Source: Wurfbainia villosa
Lineage: Eukaryota; Streptophyta; Magnoliopsida; Zingiberales; Zingiberaceae
Length of the DNA: 64,000 nt
NCBI GenBank assembly: GCA_025175895.1
Contig: CM045996.1
Location: forward strand, 108,737,179 to 108,801,178
Direction of reading: 5' to 3'
Shown: positions 1-11,024 of the stretch, in pieces
How positions within the stretch are numbered: position 1 is the stretch's first letter
Layout: each line of letters opens with the position of its first letter
Translations under genes and position numbers: made by a program
The notes under the pieces: generated by a model
The model's database searches: none
The model's input: only the letters and a program-made list of their open reading frames with translations
Told to the model about the DNA's origin: nothing

Positions 1-53
1 ATATAGACTCCGGTGAGATGACCTAGGTTTAACAACTTACAACCAATTTATTT

Positions 54-195
<142 letters not shown>

Positions 196-235
196 CTAAC
201 ATCCAATCCAACCACCTTGTGTGTAGGATCAATGG

Positions 236-1437
236 ATGTTAGACAGCGGTTGCTCCCGACACATGACCGGGGATCAACTCAAATTCGCGAAGCTTCGATT
301 CAAACGACAAGGATCGGTAGCCTTTGGGAATAACGGCAAGCTCAAAATCATCGGATCAGGTGATATCGAGCTTAACTCGAATTTTGTTATTAAAAATGTA
401 TTACTTGTAGAAAATTTTGAATATAACCTGCTTAGCGTAAGTCAATTATGTGACAATAATTATAAGGTCGTATTTTTAGAAAATGAATGTGTAATTAAAA
501 CAAATGAAACAGCTAAAACAATACTCAAAGGAACTAGGACAAATAACATTTATACAATTAACTTAATCAAATCCTCAGCCAAATGTCTTATGACACAGGA
601 AGAGGAATCATGGTTGTGGCACCGACGACTTCACTGCACTCCAAGACTCATCCACAAGATGAGTCGAGGTGGCCTAATCGAGGCTTACCCAACCTTAACA
701 ATTTGGTTAATAAAATCTGTAATGCTTATCAACAAGGAAAACAACCTAGGACACAACACAAGTTAACTAACCAAGAACGAACCTCAAGTGTACTTGAGCT
801 CCTGCATATGGATCTATTCGATTCACATGGAGCCAAGTCACTCAATAAAAGTCAATATTGCTTAGTCATAATTGACGACTACTCCTGTGTTTACTCGGGT
901 TAGGTTCATCAAACATAAAAATGATACCCTAGATCAATTAATCAATTTATTCAAATTAATCGAGAATCAAAAAAACCTTAAGGTTAAAAGAATTAGAAGC
1001 GATCATGGTGGTGAATTCGAAAATCAAAGGTTCACCGACTTCTGTAACCTAAACGGATACCACCATGAATTCTCTTGCCCTAGGACCCCCTCAACAAAAT
1101 GGCCTAGTGGAGCGGAAAAACCGAACTCTACAAGAAGCCGCTAGGACCATGTTGAACGAATATGACCTACCCGATAGGTTTTGGGCAGAAGCCGTGAGTA
1201 CAGCATGCTATGTCCAAAATAGAATCCTTATGGTAAAGAGGCACCTTAAGACCTCATACGAGATTTATCACGATAAAATACCTAACATCAAGTACTTTAG
1301 GGTATTTGGGTGTAAGGTACATATCCTAAACACTAAGGATTATCTAGGGAAATTTACATCCAAGACCACGACCGAAATCTTTCTAGGATACTCGACTACA
1401 AGTCGAGCTTATAGAGTATATAACCATGACACCCTTA
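236..1437 (+). pseudogene. Copia S1 pol, 5' half: protease, GAG-pre-integrase and integrase, frameshifted
   Basis: The reading starts with LDSGCSRHMTGD, the Copia aspartic protease with its DSG active site. A GAG-pre-integrase segment follows (LWHRRLHC, about 610-650), then the integrase core. The integrase acidic residues are visible as IIDDYS (about 870-885), RSDHGGEF (about 995-1020) and NGLVERKNRTLQ (about 1100-1130). The reading moves through at least three frames, with shifts near 690, 890 and 1065, so no single polyprotein is made. The 3' end stops at the TTA target site of the Harbinger insertion, and the same frame resumes at 8304. It would have cut the polyprotein and integrated element cDNA; now it is a relic. 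Confidence 0.9.
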
Positions 1438-1480
1438 GGGGGTGTTTGGTTGGGGGGCATCCATGATTACCTTGGTTATC
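1438..1480 (+). repeat. Harbinger left terminal inverted repeat
   Basis: It begins with GGGGGTGTTTGGTTG and continues with a segment ending ATTACCTTGGTTAT. It matches the reverse complement of the right end (8258-8300) with a few mismatches and small indels. The flanking target site is TTA. Confidence 0.9.
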
Positions 1481-1700
1481 CATCTAATGGTATCAATGAA
1501 AACCTTGTTTGGTTTAGGTAATCGACGATTCCCAAGTAATATCTTATATCTGACACGTCAGCATACATCAGCAAAAAGGGTTATTCAACCCGGAATTGAA
1601 AAACCAAGTAAATCTTAGGTTTTTCTTGATTCCGGGGTTAAGATATTTTTCTTTCCAAAATTATCCTTCTATAGTTAAGTAAATTACATAGAAGAATAAA

Positions 1701-1976
1701 ATGTCGACTCACCTGCTCCCCATCCGCGAAAACGCTCGAAGCGAAACCCTAGCAGCAGCGGCGATTGTGCGGCGATTCGAAGGCGTCGTCCACCTTCGTC
1801 CACCTCGTGTTGAAGATCTATCACCGAACATTACTAGGTTTGTTAGTTTTGTTTTCTTCCATTCTGATTTGGTAGAGATCTCTTCAGTTCTAGCATTCTT
1901 CTTCTCTTCACCGGCAGTTTTGATATGCTTGTTTTTATCCTGTTTTTATCTGCCTATTTTGCCTCTTGTTTTCTAA
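1701..1976 (+). other. Unrecognised 91-codon ORF in Harbinger 5' region
   Basis: I do not recognise this product. The first third is GC-rich and looks like a plant 5' UTR or first exon (ACCCTAGCAGCAGCGGCG, then a possible splice donor at TAG|GTTTGTTAG near 1838). The second half becomes T-rich and hydrophobic, as intron read-through would. It could be the first exon of the transposon's own transcript or another captured host exon. It does not look like a complete protein. Confidence 0.25.
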
Positions 1977-2269
1977 TGGTTTGACATGTTTCTATTCCTG
2001 CCGAGAGGTTTAGCGACGTCAATCTGTTTGCAAGTGTCTTTTTTGGTTGGTAATGTTGTAGCAGGGAGATTGCGTACTCTCCTTACTGATAGGTATTAAT
2101 AGGATTCCTATATAGTTTAATCACTATGTAGAATGCCAAGTCATAGGAATAAGAAATGTAAAGAACCATAAGAAACACAAATTCCATAGATCTTGTCGAG
2201 TTCAGAATATAAATGTATAGACTAAATATTAATGAACAACCCGTCGATCTAATTTTGTATTTGAAAATA

Positions 2270-2690
2270 CTTGATGAACACACCTTCAACACCCAACAAC
2301 AAGAATATCATAACGAAAATCCACAAGTACCAACTGCAGAACACGGGGTGGGAACCACATCAAATCAAGAACAAAGAAAATATGTCATAATGGAAATAAA
2401 CTACACTAAATTAGAACCTCAATAGTTAAAATCTAAAATGAGAAATTCCTTTACAATTACCTTATGCCAACAACTTGTTTGTAATCGACTGAGGATTCTT
2501 ATCATATATTTGTAGAAGTCCGACCCTAGGTTTCCTACAGGTGTGCTGGAAGAAGAAAATGAGAATCAAATTGGAACTAGTAATTTTGTCTTTAGAATTG
2601 CTTTGAGAAATTGTGCATACCATGATGAATCCTTGTCTCATGGTAATGTAATCCGTTTGGTGAGATCCATAGAATTGCTTAAAAAAATCT
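2270..2690 (-). pseudogene. Captured MLO-like gene fragment (seven-TM protein), antisense within Harbinger
   Basis: Read on the minus strand, three blocks match the conserved middle of plant MLO proteins in the right order. Block one (about 2690-2620) reads FFKQFYG...DYITMRQGFIM. Block two (about 2545-2465) reads DFYKYMIRIL and, after a one-base frame change, DYKQVVGIS. Block three (2333-2275) reads WYLWIFVMIFLLLGVEG, a transmembrane segment. Blocks two and three join across a GT-AG intron (about 2334-2465, donor ATAAG|GTAATT, acceptor TTCTGCAG), and the split codon restores ISWYLW. MLO proteins are plasma-membrane calmodulin-binding proteins, some of which condition powdery mildew susceptibility. 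Keeping introns means capture was at the DNA level. No start or C-terminal domain is seen, so this is a fragment. Sequence at 2700-3120 and 2083-2270 may be more of the same locus but is not recognisable. Confidence 0.8.
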
Positions 2691-3784
2691 TTGAAAAACA
2701 TAATCATATGTTTGCTATAAATTGGTGGAGAAGTTTCATTATTTGTAAGGAGAAAAATATTTTGCTTACCACCCAACTTAATGTCAATGAATTCTTGCCA
2801 AATCCCTTGAAACACTTTATGGTGACTATGGATTTCTGTACATCTCCAGTCTTTGGAGGAACGCACATACTATATTTTGTTAGTTAATTATTCAGCAAAT
2901 AGTTCACAACCAATCCATCTCATGCTTCTTGTTATCATATCAAGATTCCCAAGCTTGATTCTTACTGCTTCCCTTCGCTTAATGAATCTTCCCGGCTTCC
3001 ATAGTTTAATCACTATGGACTTGAGATTATTCTCCATACATGGCACAACATTGGTGCAAACTAGTGAAGGTGATAATAGGACTCCTCTGTGTTTGTTGAT
3101 CTCATGTTCAATTAATTGAACTTAATGAAGGCGGATGCCAATAAAGTTTTGAATTTAGGTTGGCATGCAAGGTCGGTGATCACAAACTTGTCATTTCCTT
3201 TTCCTAACATAACAGGATAATTTACATAATTAATCAAGGGTGTAAAATCAACATGAAACACATTTATCGGATGGAAGACAATACAAGAAGGATGACTTTG
3301 TTACTACATTCTCATATTTAGTTATTTTATCAATATATTATATTTATCGAGAACAGATATTTAAATGCATTATATATCGCATCGTATTTGAACTGATCAA
3401 ACTGAGTTTTATTTATTTCCATTTATGAAGCAGTTCCTTTAACATTTAATCCACAAAATTACAGATTGAATATATGATCACATACCTATTCTCTGTTTTA
3501 TTCAGCTATCTAGTTATACAACACTGCTGATGCCATTCTGTCACTAGTTATTGAGTGACACAGCACTGAAAAGAAAAATCCTAGTGAGATCCTGGGTTTT
3601 CGGCTTCCTGTTTTATCACATTTTTTGTAGTAGTTGTGGTTTCTATTTTTATCTTCATCCAAAGTATATAAGTATAGAGGCTTTTTGATTTTTTTGATTT
3701 GCTTTATTTCATGATATGTGTTCCTCTCTATGGTTCCTTTCTATAGATTTTGTTGCTAGATTTACTTTTCATTGTCTTACTTTC

Positions 3785-5175
3785 ATGATAAATGAGATGG
3801 ATCAATTAGCACTAAGGCAAGAGATGAAGATCATTTCTCTACTTATTATACGCAAGAAGAGGATGCAAAGGAAGTTATTGATGCTTTTATTGTTGGCGGT
3901 TGTCTTAGCTAACAAGAGGAGGGCTAGGTTTGGGAGGAGCATATCATATACTAATCAAGCATTGTCTAGATATAATATTAGGTCTATAAACTTAAATGAG
4001 ATGGTTTTTCATAGTGATCGACAATGTGTTGATAACTGTAGGATGGATAGAAGGTCTTTAGACAAACTTTGTTCTTTGCTAACAACTCATGGAAAACTGA
4101 AAGAAAATAAAAATATGTCAATTAGTGAACTTGTAATATCTTTTCTTCACATTATTGCACATAATGTGAAGAATAGAGTCCTAAAACGACAAACAGCTAG
4201 ATCCGGTGAGACAGTTAGTAGGCAATTTCATTCAGTTTTGAATTCTGTTCTACGGTTACATAACATTTTGCTTAGGAAGCCTGAACCAATCCCAGAAAAT
4301 TGCACGGATGAGAGGTGGAAATGGTTTAAGGTACAAGTATATAATTTCTACATATTTATTTTCAATAATTTTAATATACTGAAATTAATTTGATTTGTGA
4401 GACTTCTTTGATTGTAGGGTTGTTTGGGAGCATTAGATGGGACGTATATTAATGTCAATGTCCTAGCAGTTGATAAACCTAGGTATCGAACCAGAAAAGG
4501 TGAAATTGCAACCAATGTCTTGGGTGTGTGCACATCGGACATGCAATTTAGCTATGTCTTACCAGGTTGGGAAGGATCTGCAGCAGATGGTAGAGTGTTA
4601 AGGGATGCTATTAGTAGGAGGAATGGCTTGAAGATTCCTCGAGGTAATTAAGTTATAATTATCATAAAATGGGTTGTTATTATATATATTAAGACATGTT
4701 CACTTGTAATATAGGTTGTTATTATTTGTCGATCTTTGGATACACAAATGGGGATGGATTTTGGCACCATATAGTCAAGGTACCACTTGGTGAATGGAGG
4801 CAAGGTTACCAACCAACAACAGCCAAAGAGTACTTTAATATGAAACACTCTCAAGCCAGAAATTGCATTGAGAGGTGTTTTGGCATTTTAAAAGCCAGAT
4901 GGGCTATATTGAGAGATAAGTTATTTTATAATGATAAGACTCAATGTAGGATTATTTCTGCTTGTTGTATCCTGCATAATTTCATAAGGTATGAAATGAC
5001 AATTGATCTGATAGAGAGTGAGTTTGATGTCCTTGAGTCAACTAAAAGTGATGATGATGATGTCGATGATGGTGGTGATTTGATCAGACATTGTGAGACC
5101 AACCCTGCTTGGACTGAATGGAGAGACAAGCTTGCGGATGATATGTTCATGAGCTGGCAGTCATCGGTCAATTAA
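3785..5175 (+). CDS. PIF/Harbinger DDE transposase, two introns, one catalytic Asp apparently lost
   Basis: Exons are 3785-4330, 4418-4643 and 4715-5175. Both introns are GT-AG (4331-4417, 4644-4714), and splicing keeps the frame (WFK|GCLGALDGTYI; IPRG|CYYL). The N-terminal part carries the helical segment typical of plant Harbinger transposases. The DDE_Tnp_4 domain shows GALDGTYI (first Asp), PGWEGSAADGRVL, and ARNCIERCFGILK (catalytic Glu). The place where the family has YYLVDAGY reads YYLSIFGY, so the second catalytic Asp seems to be missing. An acidic tail (DDDDVDDGGD) precedes the stop. The start at 3785 is uncertain: an ATG at 3716 is in frame, but the extra residues look like 5' intron sequence. 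Transposase works with the Myb-like partner encoded downstream to cut the element at its ends. Confidence 0.85.
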
Positions 5176-5553
5176 ATTTAATGTTCTTTCTTGAAATTTG
5201 AGTTTCCATGTATTTGAACTCTTTGCTTATGTTGTATTTGGGTTTATGATTTCGTTGAATGGTTTAAACAATTTGGTTGCATTTGAATTTGATTAAGTTT
5301 GGACAATCTGATTGTATCTGGGTTTGATTAAGTTTGAACATTTTGGTTGTATCTTAGATTTATTACGTTTTAACAATTTGATTGTATCTGGGTTTGTATA
5401 TTATTTATTTAAACAATTTGATTATGGTTTATGCAAGAATAATGTGTTATTTGGATGGTTTAATTTCAGTTTTCAATGGAACGACATAGCCAGAAGAGGA
5501 TAAAAGGAGTAGAAACAACCAAGGATGCATTAAGTGAATAAGTAGAAAGTTCA

Positions 5554-7377
5554 ATGCCACCGAAGTTCAAAAGAAAAACTACGAGCACTAAACACTTGTG
5601 GACCAAACAAGAGGATGCTGTTTTAGTTGACTGCCTTGTTGAGTTAAGCAAAGACTCATCTTGGAAGAGCGAGAATGGTTTTCGAATTGGATACTTGATG
5701 CATTTGGAGAAAGTCATGGCTGCAAAATTGCCATCCAAAGAATCGAGAGCTACCCCTCATATCAGTCGAGGTACAAGCTATTGAAAAGGCAATTTCATGC
5801 TATCAATGAGATGTTGAATCATAGTAGTGGATTTGGATGGAATGATGTTGATAAGTGTATCATTACAACAAAGGATGTCTTCGATGATTGGGTAAAGGTA
5901 ACTTTTTTTAAACTGCTCTAGTTTTTCTGCACAAGTATTTCTGCTCCAGTTTAGATTGATTGCCTGTTAAGTACACTATATATACATATATTTTCAAGTG
6001 GTGATTAACCACTTTCAAGTTTAAATGTAATCAAGGATCGATCAGTTAGAGCTAGAACAGGATCAATTTTATGTATGTTACATATTTTGTTTCTGAATAT
6101 ATATAAGTCCTGTAGGCTTGTCTAAATTTCGATCAGAATTTAGATGTATGTACTGGACGAATATAATTTGAACCTGACAATTTAATTGTGAACTATCTCT
6201 TTTGTGATTATAATAACATGCTTGTCTTATGTCTTGCTTAGATAAGTCTCATGTCATCTTTGTTATTTGCACTGTAACAATCACCAATCAATCATCATGA
6301 TCAAGCCATTGTAGTCTCAGTTATTTGGGTTCGCTACTTGAATCTTTTTCCTCCATTGAACTTATGCAAAGGTATAGCTATATCACTTGTAATGTCCAAA
6401 CTAATCATTCGTAATTATGCAAAGTAGAGATTACATTGCCCTTCTACGCATTATACTTGCAATTATATACAACTTCTCTTTATGTTATGTACTGGTTGTT
6501 TTTGAACATGTTCATACCATCTTAACCTAATTTGTTTTATTTTATTATATATCAGAGCTTATGTGGATTTACTATCAAGTGATATCTTCTTGATTTTATC
6601 TTTTTTACAATCTGACAAATAACAATGGTAAATACCACTGTCTCCTTATTTATCAGAAAAGTGCATATGAGAATCATTCTCGTTTAATATATCTGGGTTT
6701 ATAAGTCAAGTCAAGCTAAGATGAGTTTAATAGCTCTGTTAATTTTGGTGTTGACTTTTTATTAATAATATTTTTTAATTCAGAGTCATCCAGCTGCTAT
6801 TGGTTTAAGGAACAAAGAGTTCCCCCACCTTGATGACTTGATGTCTGTGTGGGGGAAAGATCGTGCCACAGGAGCTAATGCAGAAACCCCCGCTGATGCA
6901 GTAGAAGAGATAAATGTATGTGATGAAGAGGTTGACACATTTGAGCTTGAAAAGGATGATTATATTGAAGATCACAAAGATGAAAAATCTGATGATGACA
7001 ACCAAGTAATAAAAACATCTGAGACTCCAAGTTCATCAGTTTGTCCAACAAACAAGACATCAACCAGAAAGAAAAAAGGAAAGTCTGATGATGCTCTAAG
7101 TGACTTGGTGGGAGAAATTCAAAAATATATTACTTCTGTTTCTAAATCTGATGAGGAGATCTCCAACTACTTCAAGCAACAAACAGAGACTAATCATAGG
7201 AAAAAGAAGATATACGAAGAGTTAATAGAACTTTCTGAATTCTCTGAGCAAGAAATTATGGATGTTGGAGAGTATATTCTCAAGGATGAACACAAGCTTG
7301 ACAACTTCTTTGCATTGCCACAGATATTTAGGAGAAGTTATGTGTTGAAGTTGCTCTCTGAGCTCCATTCCAAATGA
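5554..7377 (+). pseudogene. Harbinger Myb/SANT-like DNA-binding protein gene, frameshifted
   Basis: Exon 1 (5554-5897) encodes the trihelix/SANT-like domain: LWTKQEDAVLVDCLVEL, then after a frameshift near 5765-5772 SRYKLLKRQFHAINEML...GFGWND...DVFDDWVK. An intron (5898-6783, GT-AG) separates exon 2 (6784-7377), which opens SHPAAIGLRNKEFPHLDDL and KDRATG, as this family does. The rest is an acidic, Lys-rich linker and a helical C-terminus, 40% of which is charged by eye. In Harbinger systems this protein binds the element ends and helps bring the transposase into the nucleus. It follows the transposase gene by 378 bp in the same direction. The frameshift makes this copy defective unless it is a sequencing error. 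An upstream ATG near 5476 runs into a stop before 5554. Confidence 0.85.
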
Positions 7378-8238
7378 AGTAGCTATTTGAATTAGATTGT
7401 CATTCTGATATACATTGTTGGTACTTATATTTTGGATATATTTTTGGATAGTCATCGTATCATTTAGAACAAAACTTTTTGGATGAATGTGATTTTGGAT
7501 TGAACTTGGATTGCTCTTTTTGGATGAATATATTTTTGGATTATACGTGTCTATTAAGTGTTGTTTTTATAATAAGTTTATGTTATGATATGTTCTAGGA
7601 ATATAAAAATCTGTTTTCTTATTCATTTCATTGATTGATTTATGCCTTTACTACGGAGAACAAAAGCATTAATGATGCTATTGGTTGTAGGTTATTCGAT
7701 TGACATTTGACTTGTATTAACTAGATACAATGTGTACTTTTCTGACTCATTATGAACAGCGTCACTTTCTATATTGCTTTGGGAAGGACAACTTTACTAG
7801 TAAATTAGTTTAGTATTCATGGTGAGCAACGTAAATGCAGTTGGAAGAGTGGTTTATCAAAATAATGTCCTTTGTATGTCATATTTATTCAACAGCAAAG
7901 CAAATTAACACTGCGCTTTCTCCAGATATTGAATTTGTTTGAACAGAAAAGTTGGAAGTCCGAAATCTCACGATAATTTAAAATTTTAAAATTTATAATA
8001 TATATTGTATTATTAATATTATAATTAATGATTTAATTTAATTTTAAACATTATTTAAATATCAAATTAATTTAATTGTAAAAAATATTATAATTGAATC
8101 AGGGGTAATATTGTAAATGTCAAAGTAAGTAATACAATAAAACCTTCAAACAAACAAGGTTTTGTTTCATTACCTAGGATTAAACCAAATAGTATTAAAC
8201 CAAACAAAGTTATGTTTTATTCTCCATAACCTTGGTTA
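7378..8238. other. Harbinger 3' non-coding region
   Basis: No coding signal is visible. The sequence is AT-rich, especially 7970-8110 (TTAAAATTTTAAAATTTATA). Near 8155-8215 it holds repeats of AAACCAAA/AAACCAAACAAAG that echo the TTTGGTT motif of the left end. Confidence 0.6.
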
Positions 8239-8300
8239 TGTGATTACTTGGTAATCACATGACTAAGGTAATGACAGATGACCTTCAACCAAATGCACCC
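8239..8300 (-). repeat. Harbinger right terminal inverted repeat plus subterminal hairpin
   Basis: The outer part (8258-8300) mirrors the left end. Just inside it lies a perfect inverted repeat GTGATTAC-TTG-GTAATCAC (8240-8258). It could form a small hairpin or a paired transposase/Myb binding site. The binding role is inference. Confidence 0.85.
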
Positions 8301-8302
8301 TT

Positions 8303-10189
8303 AGAGTCGAGGAGACTATCAATGTTGTATTTGATGAAGGACATGAATCTACAAAACCCCCGGCAACCCCAATTAGCGAGCCAATTCATACTAGACCTAA
8401 CTCTGATCCGGAGATCAGGTCTAGTGTTAATCCTAACCTAAGTCAACCAAGTCACTCTATTGATCAAATGATAGATGACTCCAACAAAACTAATGTTCAA
8501 CCAAGTCACCCCATTGATCAAGCATTAGGTGACACAAACCCAACCCAATCTAGGATTCAGACTAACCACCCTATTGATCAAGTGATAGGAGATCCTAATC
8601 TAGGAGTTCGAACTAGAGCATCCTATAGGAACCTTAGTCAAATTTCCTTAATTTCAAAGATAGAACCCAAATCAATTGAACAAGCTCTTCTTGATCCCGA
8701 TTGGATTATTGCAATGCAAGAAGAGCTAGCTCAATTTACTAGGAATGAAGTGTGGGAATTAGTACCACCACCTAAAGACAAAATGATAATTGGAACAAGG
8801 TGGCTGTTTCGAAATAAGCTTGATGATAAAGGTGAAGTAGTTAGAAACAAGGCTAGGTTAGTCGCCAAAGGGTTTAGTCAAGTCGAAGGCTTAGATTACG
8901 ACGAAACCTATGCCCCAGTAGCTAGACTCGAATCCATTCGAATGTTGCTAGCTTATGCCGCACATCGAGGATTTAAGCTGTTTCAAATGGATGTTAAGTC
9001 GGCATTCTTAAATGGATACATTAAAGAAGAAGTTTATGTTAGCCAACCCCCCGGATTCAAAAATCTAAATAAACCCGACCATGTTCTAAAACTTAAGAAA
9101 GCTCTCTATGGACTTAAACAAGCTCCTCGAGCTTGGTACGAGAGACTTTCAATCCATCTTAAGTCAAAAGGGTTTAACCAAGGCTTAGTTGACCCAACTC
9201 TCTTCGTAAAAACCTTAGGTAAAGAAATATTCATAGCTCAAATTTACGTAGACGATATAATTTTTGGAACCTCTAACTCAGCCTTACTAAACGAGTTTGT
9301 TTCACTCATGGAAAGTGAGTTTGAAATGAACTTGGTAGGCGAGTTAAGTTTCTTTTTAGGTCTACAAATTAAACAAACTAAGGATTGTATATACCTATAT
9401 CAACAAAAATACACTAAGGAGTTAATTAAAAGATTTGGAATGCAAGACGCTAAGATAATAAACACCCCAATGGCGATTAATGTTAACATAGGAGAAGACC
9501 TAGAAAGTAAGTCCATTGACTTAAAGTATTATAGGAGCGCGATAGGAAGTCTCCTATACTTAACTGCGAGTCGACCTGACATGCTATTCGCAGTAAGTAT
9601 GTGCGCCAGGTTTCAAACCTGTGCTAAGGAGTCTCACCTAACCCTAGTTAAGCGTATCCTTAGATATCTTAAGGGTACACTTAACGTTGGTATTTGGTAC
9701 CCTAGATCTACGGAGTTCGAACTAATCGGCTACTCCGATTCGGATTATGCCGGTAGTAAACTCGATAGAAAGAGCACGAGTGGTTGTTGTCAACTACTCG
9801 GCTCAAGTCTAGTGAGTTGGTGCAGTAGGAAGCAACATTGTGTTGCCTTATCTACCACCGAAGTCGAATACGTTGCGATGGGTGAGTGTGTAACTCAGCT
9901 TCTTTGGATGAAGCACACTCTCCGAGACTTTAGGTTAGACTTCACCAAAACTAAAATTTTTATAGACAACATAAGTTCGATAAATCTAACTAAGAACCCT
10001 ATATGTCATTCAAGGACAAAGCATATAGAGGTAAAACACCATTTCATTCGAGAACATGTAGCCAACGGCTCCATACAACTCGAATATGTTGACTCGAAAT
10101 CTAACCTAGCAGACATATTTACTAAACCACTACCCGAAGCCGAATTTAGTCTCTTGAGACGAAGATTAGGCATGTGCGTAATAGAATAG
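8303..10189 (+). CDS. Copia S1 pol, 3' half: reverse transcriptase and RNase H
   Basis: The frame is open from the TTA junction to TAG at 10187. The first ATG inside it is at 8468, but this is the tail of the pol polyprotein, so that ATG is not a natural start. Counting from 8468, the RT domain spans about residues 75-320, with ARLVAKGFSQVEGLDYDETYAPVAR, MDVKSAFLNG, LYGLKQAPRAWY and the catalytic YVDD at about 260. RNase H follows with SDSDYAGS (about 422), TTEVEYVAM (about 463) and KHIEVKHHFIRE. All key residues I can check are present. RT and RNase H copy element RNA into cDNA in the virus-like particle. It is cut off from protease and integrase by the Harbinger insertion. Confidence 0.93.
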   Translation, partial: RVEETINVVFDEGHESTKPPATPISEPIHTRPNSDPEIRSSVNPNLSQPSHSIDQMIDDSNKTNVQPSHPIDQALGDTNPTQSRIQTNHPIDQVIGDPNLGVRTRASYRNLSQISLISKIEPKSIEQALLDPDWIIAMQEELAQFTRNEVWELVPPPKDKMIIGTRWLFRNKLDDKGEVVRNKARLVAKGFSQVEGLDYDETYAPVARLESIRMLLAYAAHRGFKLFQMDVKSAFLNGYIKEEVYVSQPPGFKNLNKPDHVLKLKKALYGLKQAPRAWYERLSIHLKSKGFNQGLVDPTLFVKTLGKEIFIAQIYVDDIIFGTSNSALLNEFVSLMESEFEMNLVGELSFFLGLQIKQTKDCIYLYQQKYTKELIKRFGMQDAKIINTPMAINVNIGEDLESKSIDLKYYRSAIGSLLYLTASRPDMLFAVSMCARFQTCAKESHLTLVKRILRYLKGTLNVGIWYPRSTEFELIGYSDSDYAGSKLDRKSTSGCCQLLGSSLVSWCSRKQHCVALSTTEVEYVAMGECVTQLLWMKHTLRDFRLDFTKTKIFIDNISSINLTKNPICHSRTKHIEVKHHFIREHVANGSIQLEYVDSKSNLADIFTKPLPEAEFSLLRRRLGMCVIE

Positions 10190-11024
10190 GAACTTGCAAA
10201 TTATATTTTCTTACTACTATTTCTTACTTTTTTTTTCATGGAACTAGCATAGGACATACCTTAGATATCATGCACCTATAGATTTAAGGAGCCAATACAT
10301 CTCATAACACATAGGACTAATGTGTTTGTGTACTTAGCCACGTAGATGGGCGTGAGATGTTAGGACCTTACTCCTGGTTCCAGATGTAGAGCTAGTGCAT
10401 TGCTATGAACCACGGAGTATAATCATACATACTAACCGACTCTGACCAGGACTGGTTGATCCTTCATATCAATCAAGCCAAATATGAGTCGAACATTTTA
10501 TAGATGAACTTATTTTCAGTATATTATTTTTAAAAATAAAAATGTGGAACATGCTTGGACTTTAAATTTAACATTTATTTTGTTTTCCACACACCCCTTA
10601 CTCTTTTCGATATACGACAAAAGGGGGAGAAAAAGGAGAAAAAGGACAAAAGTTAAGGGGTCAAAAATTTTTTTTGATAACTTAACTCTTACTTCATAAT
10701 TAAACCAAAAGTTAACTTTAAGTTTTGAAAACTTATTTAAACTTTTAACAAAAGTCCAAGGTTAAGAAATCATTTGGTTTCTTAACTTAAAACTTATTTT
10801 AAACACTATGGCCAATATTGAGTAATTTCGGTTACTTAATTCTTTTTCTTAGTAGCAAATATCAAGGGGGAGAGTTAAAACCCTTTCTCAAGTACTCACC
10901 CTCGGTCAAGGGGGAGCACTTGAAAAAGAATTTTTATATACTCCTACTCATTCGTGCATAATCTCATACTTATTTTTGTCTTAACTTTGTATGTGGGTTT
11001 GCCATAAATCAAAAAGGGGGAGAT
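10190..11024 (+). other. S1 3' non-coding region with repeated polypurine tracts
   Basis: This 0.83-kb spacer between the pol stop and the 3' LTR has no convincing ORF. It carries several GGGGGAG-type purine tracts (near 10622, 10866, 10901, 11016). The last, AAAAAGGGGGAGA at 11011-11023, abuts the LTR and is the likely plus-strand primer. Confidence 0.8.

Larger units (their letters stand above)
1438..8300 (+). mobile_element. PIF/Harbinger DNA transposon, 6.86 kb, with captured MLO fragment
   Basis: The element starts GGGGGTGTTTGGTTG and ends CAACCAAATGCACCC, which are imperfect inverted repeats extending about 40 bp. It is flanked by the trinucleotide TTA at 1435-1437 and 8301-8303, the target duplication typical of PIF/Harbinger. 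It encodes both proteins expected of the superfamily: a DDE transposase (3785-5175, two introns) and a Myb/SANT-like DNA-binding protein (5554-7377, one intron). Removing the element plus one TTA restores the Copia S1 pol frame exactly, so the boundaries are secure. The 5' third (about 1500-3600) holds non-transposon sequence, including MLO exons in antisense. The Myb-like gene is frameshifted and the transposase lacks one conserved Asp, so this copy is probably not autonomous. Confidence 0.93.

Noticed and set aside
2213..2425. Plus-strand ORF as a transposon gene
   Set aside because: It runs antisense to the MLO transmembrane exon and intron; its opening is explained by that shadow.
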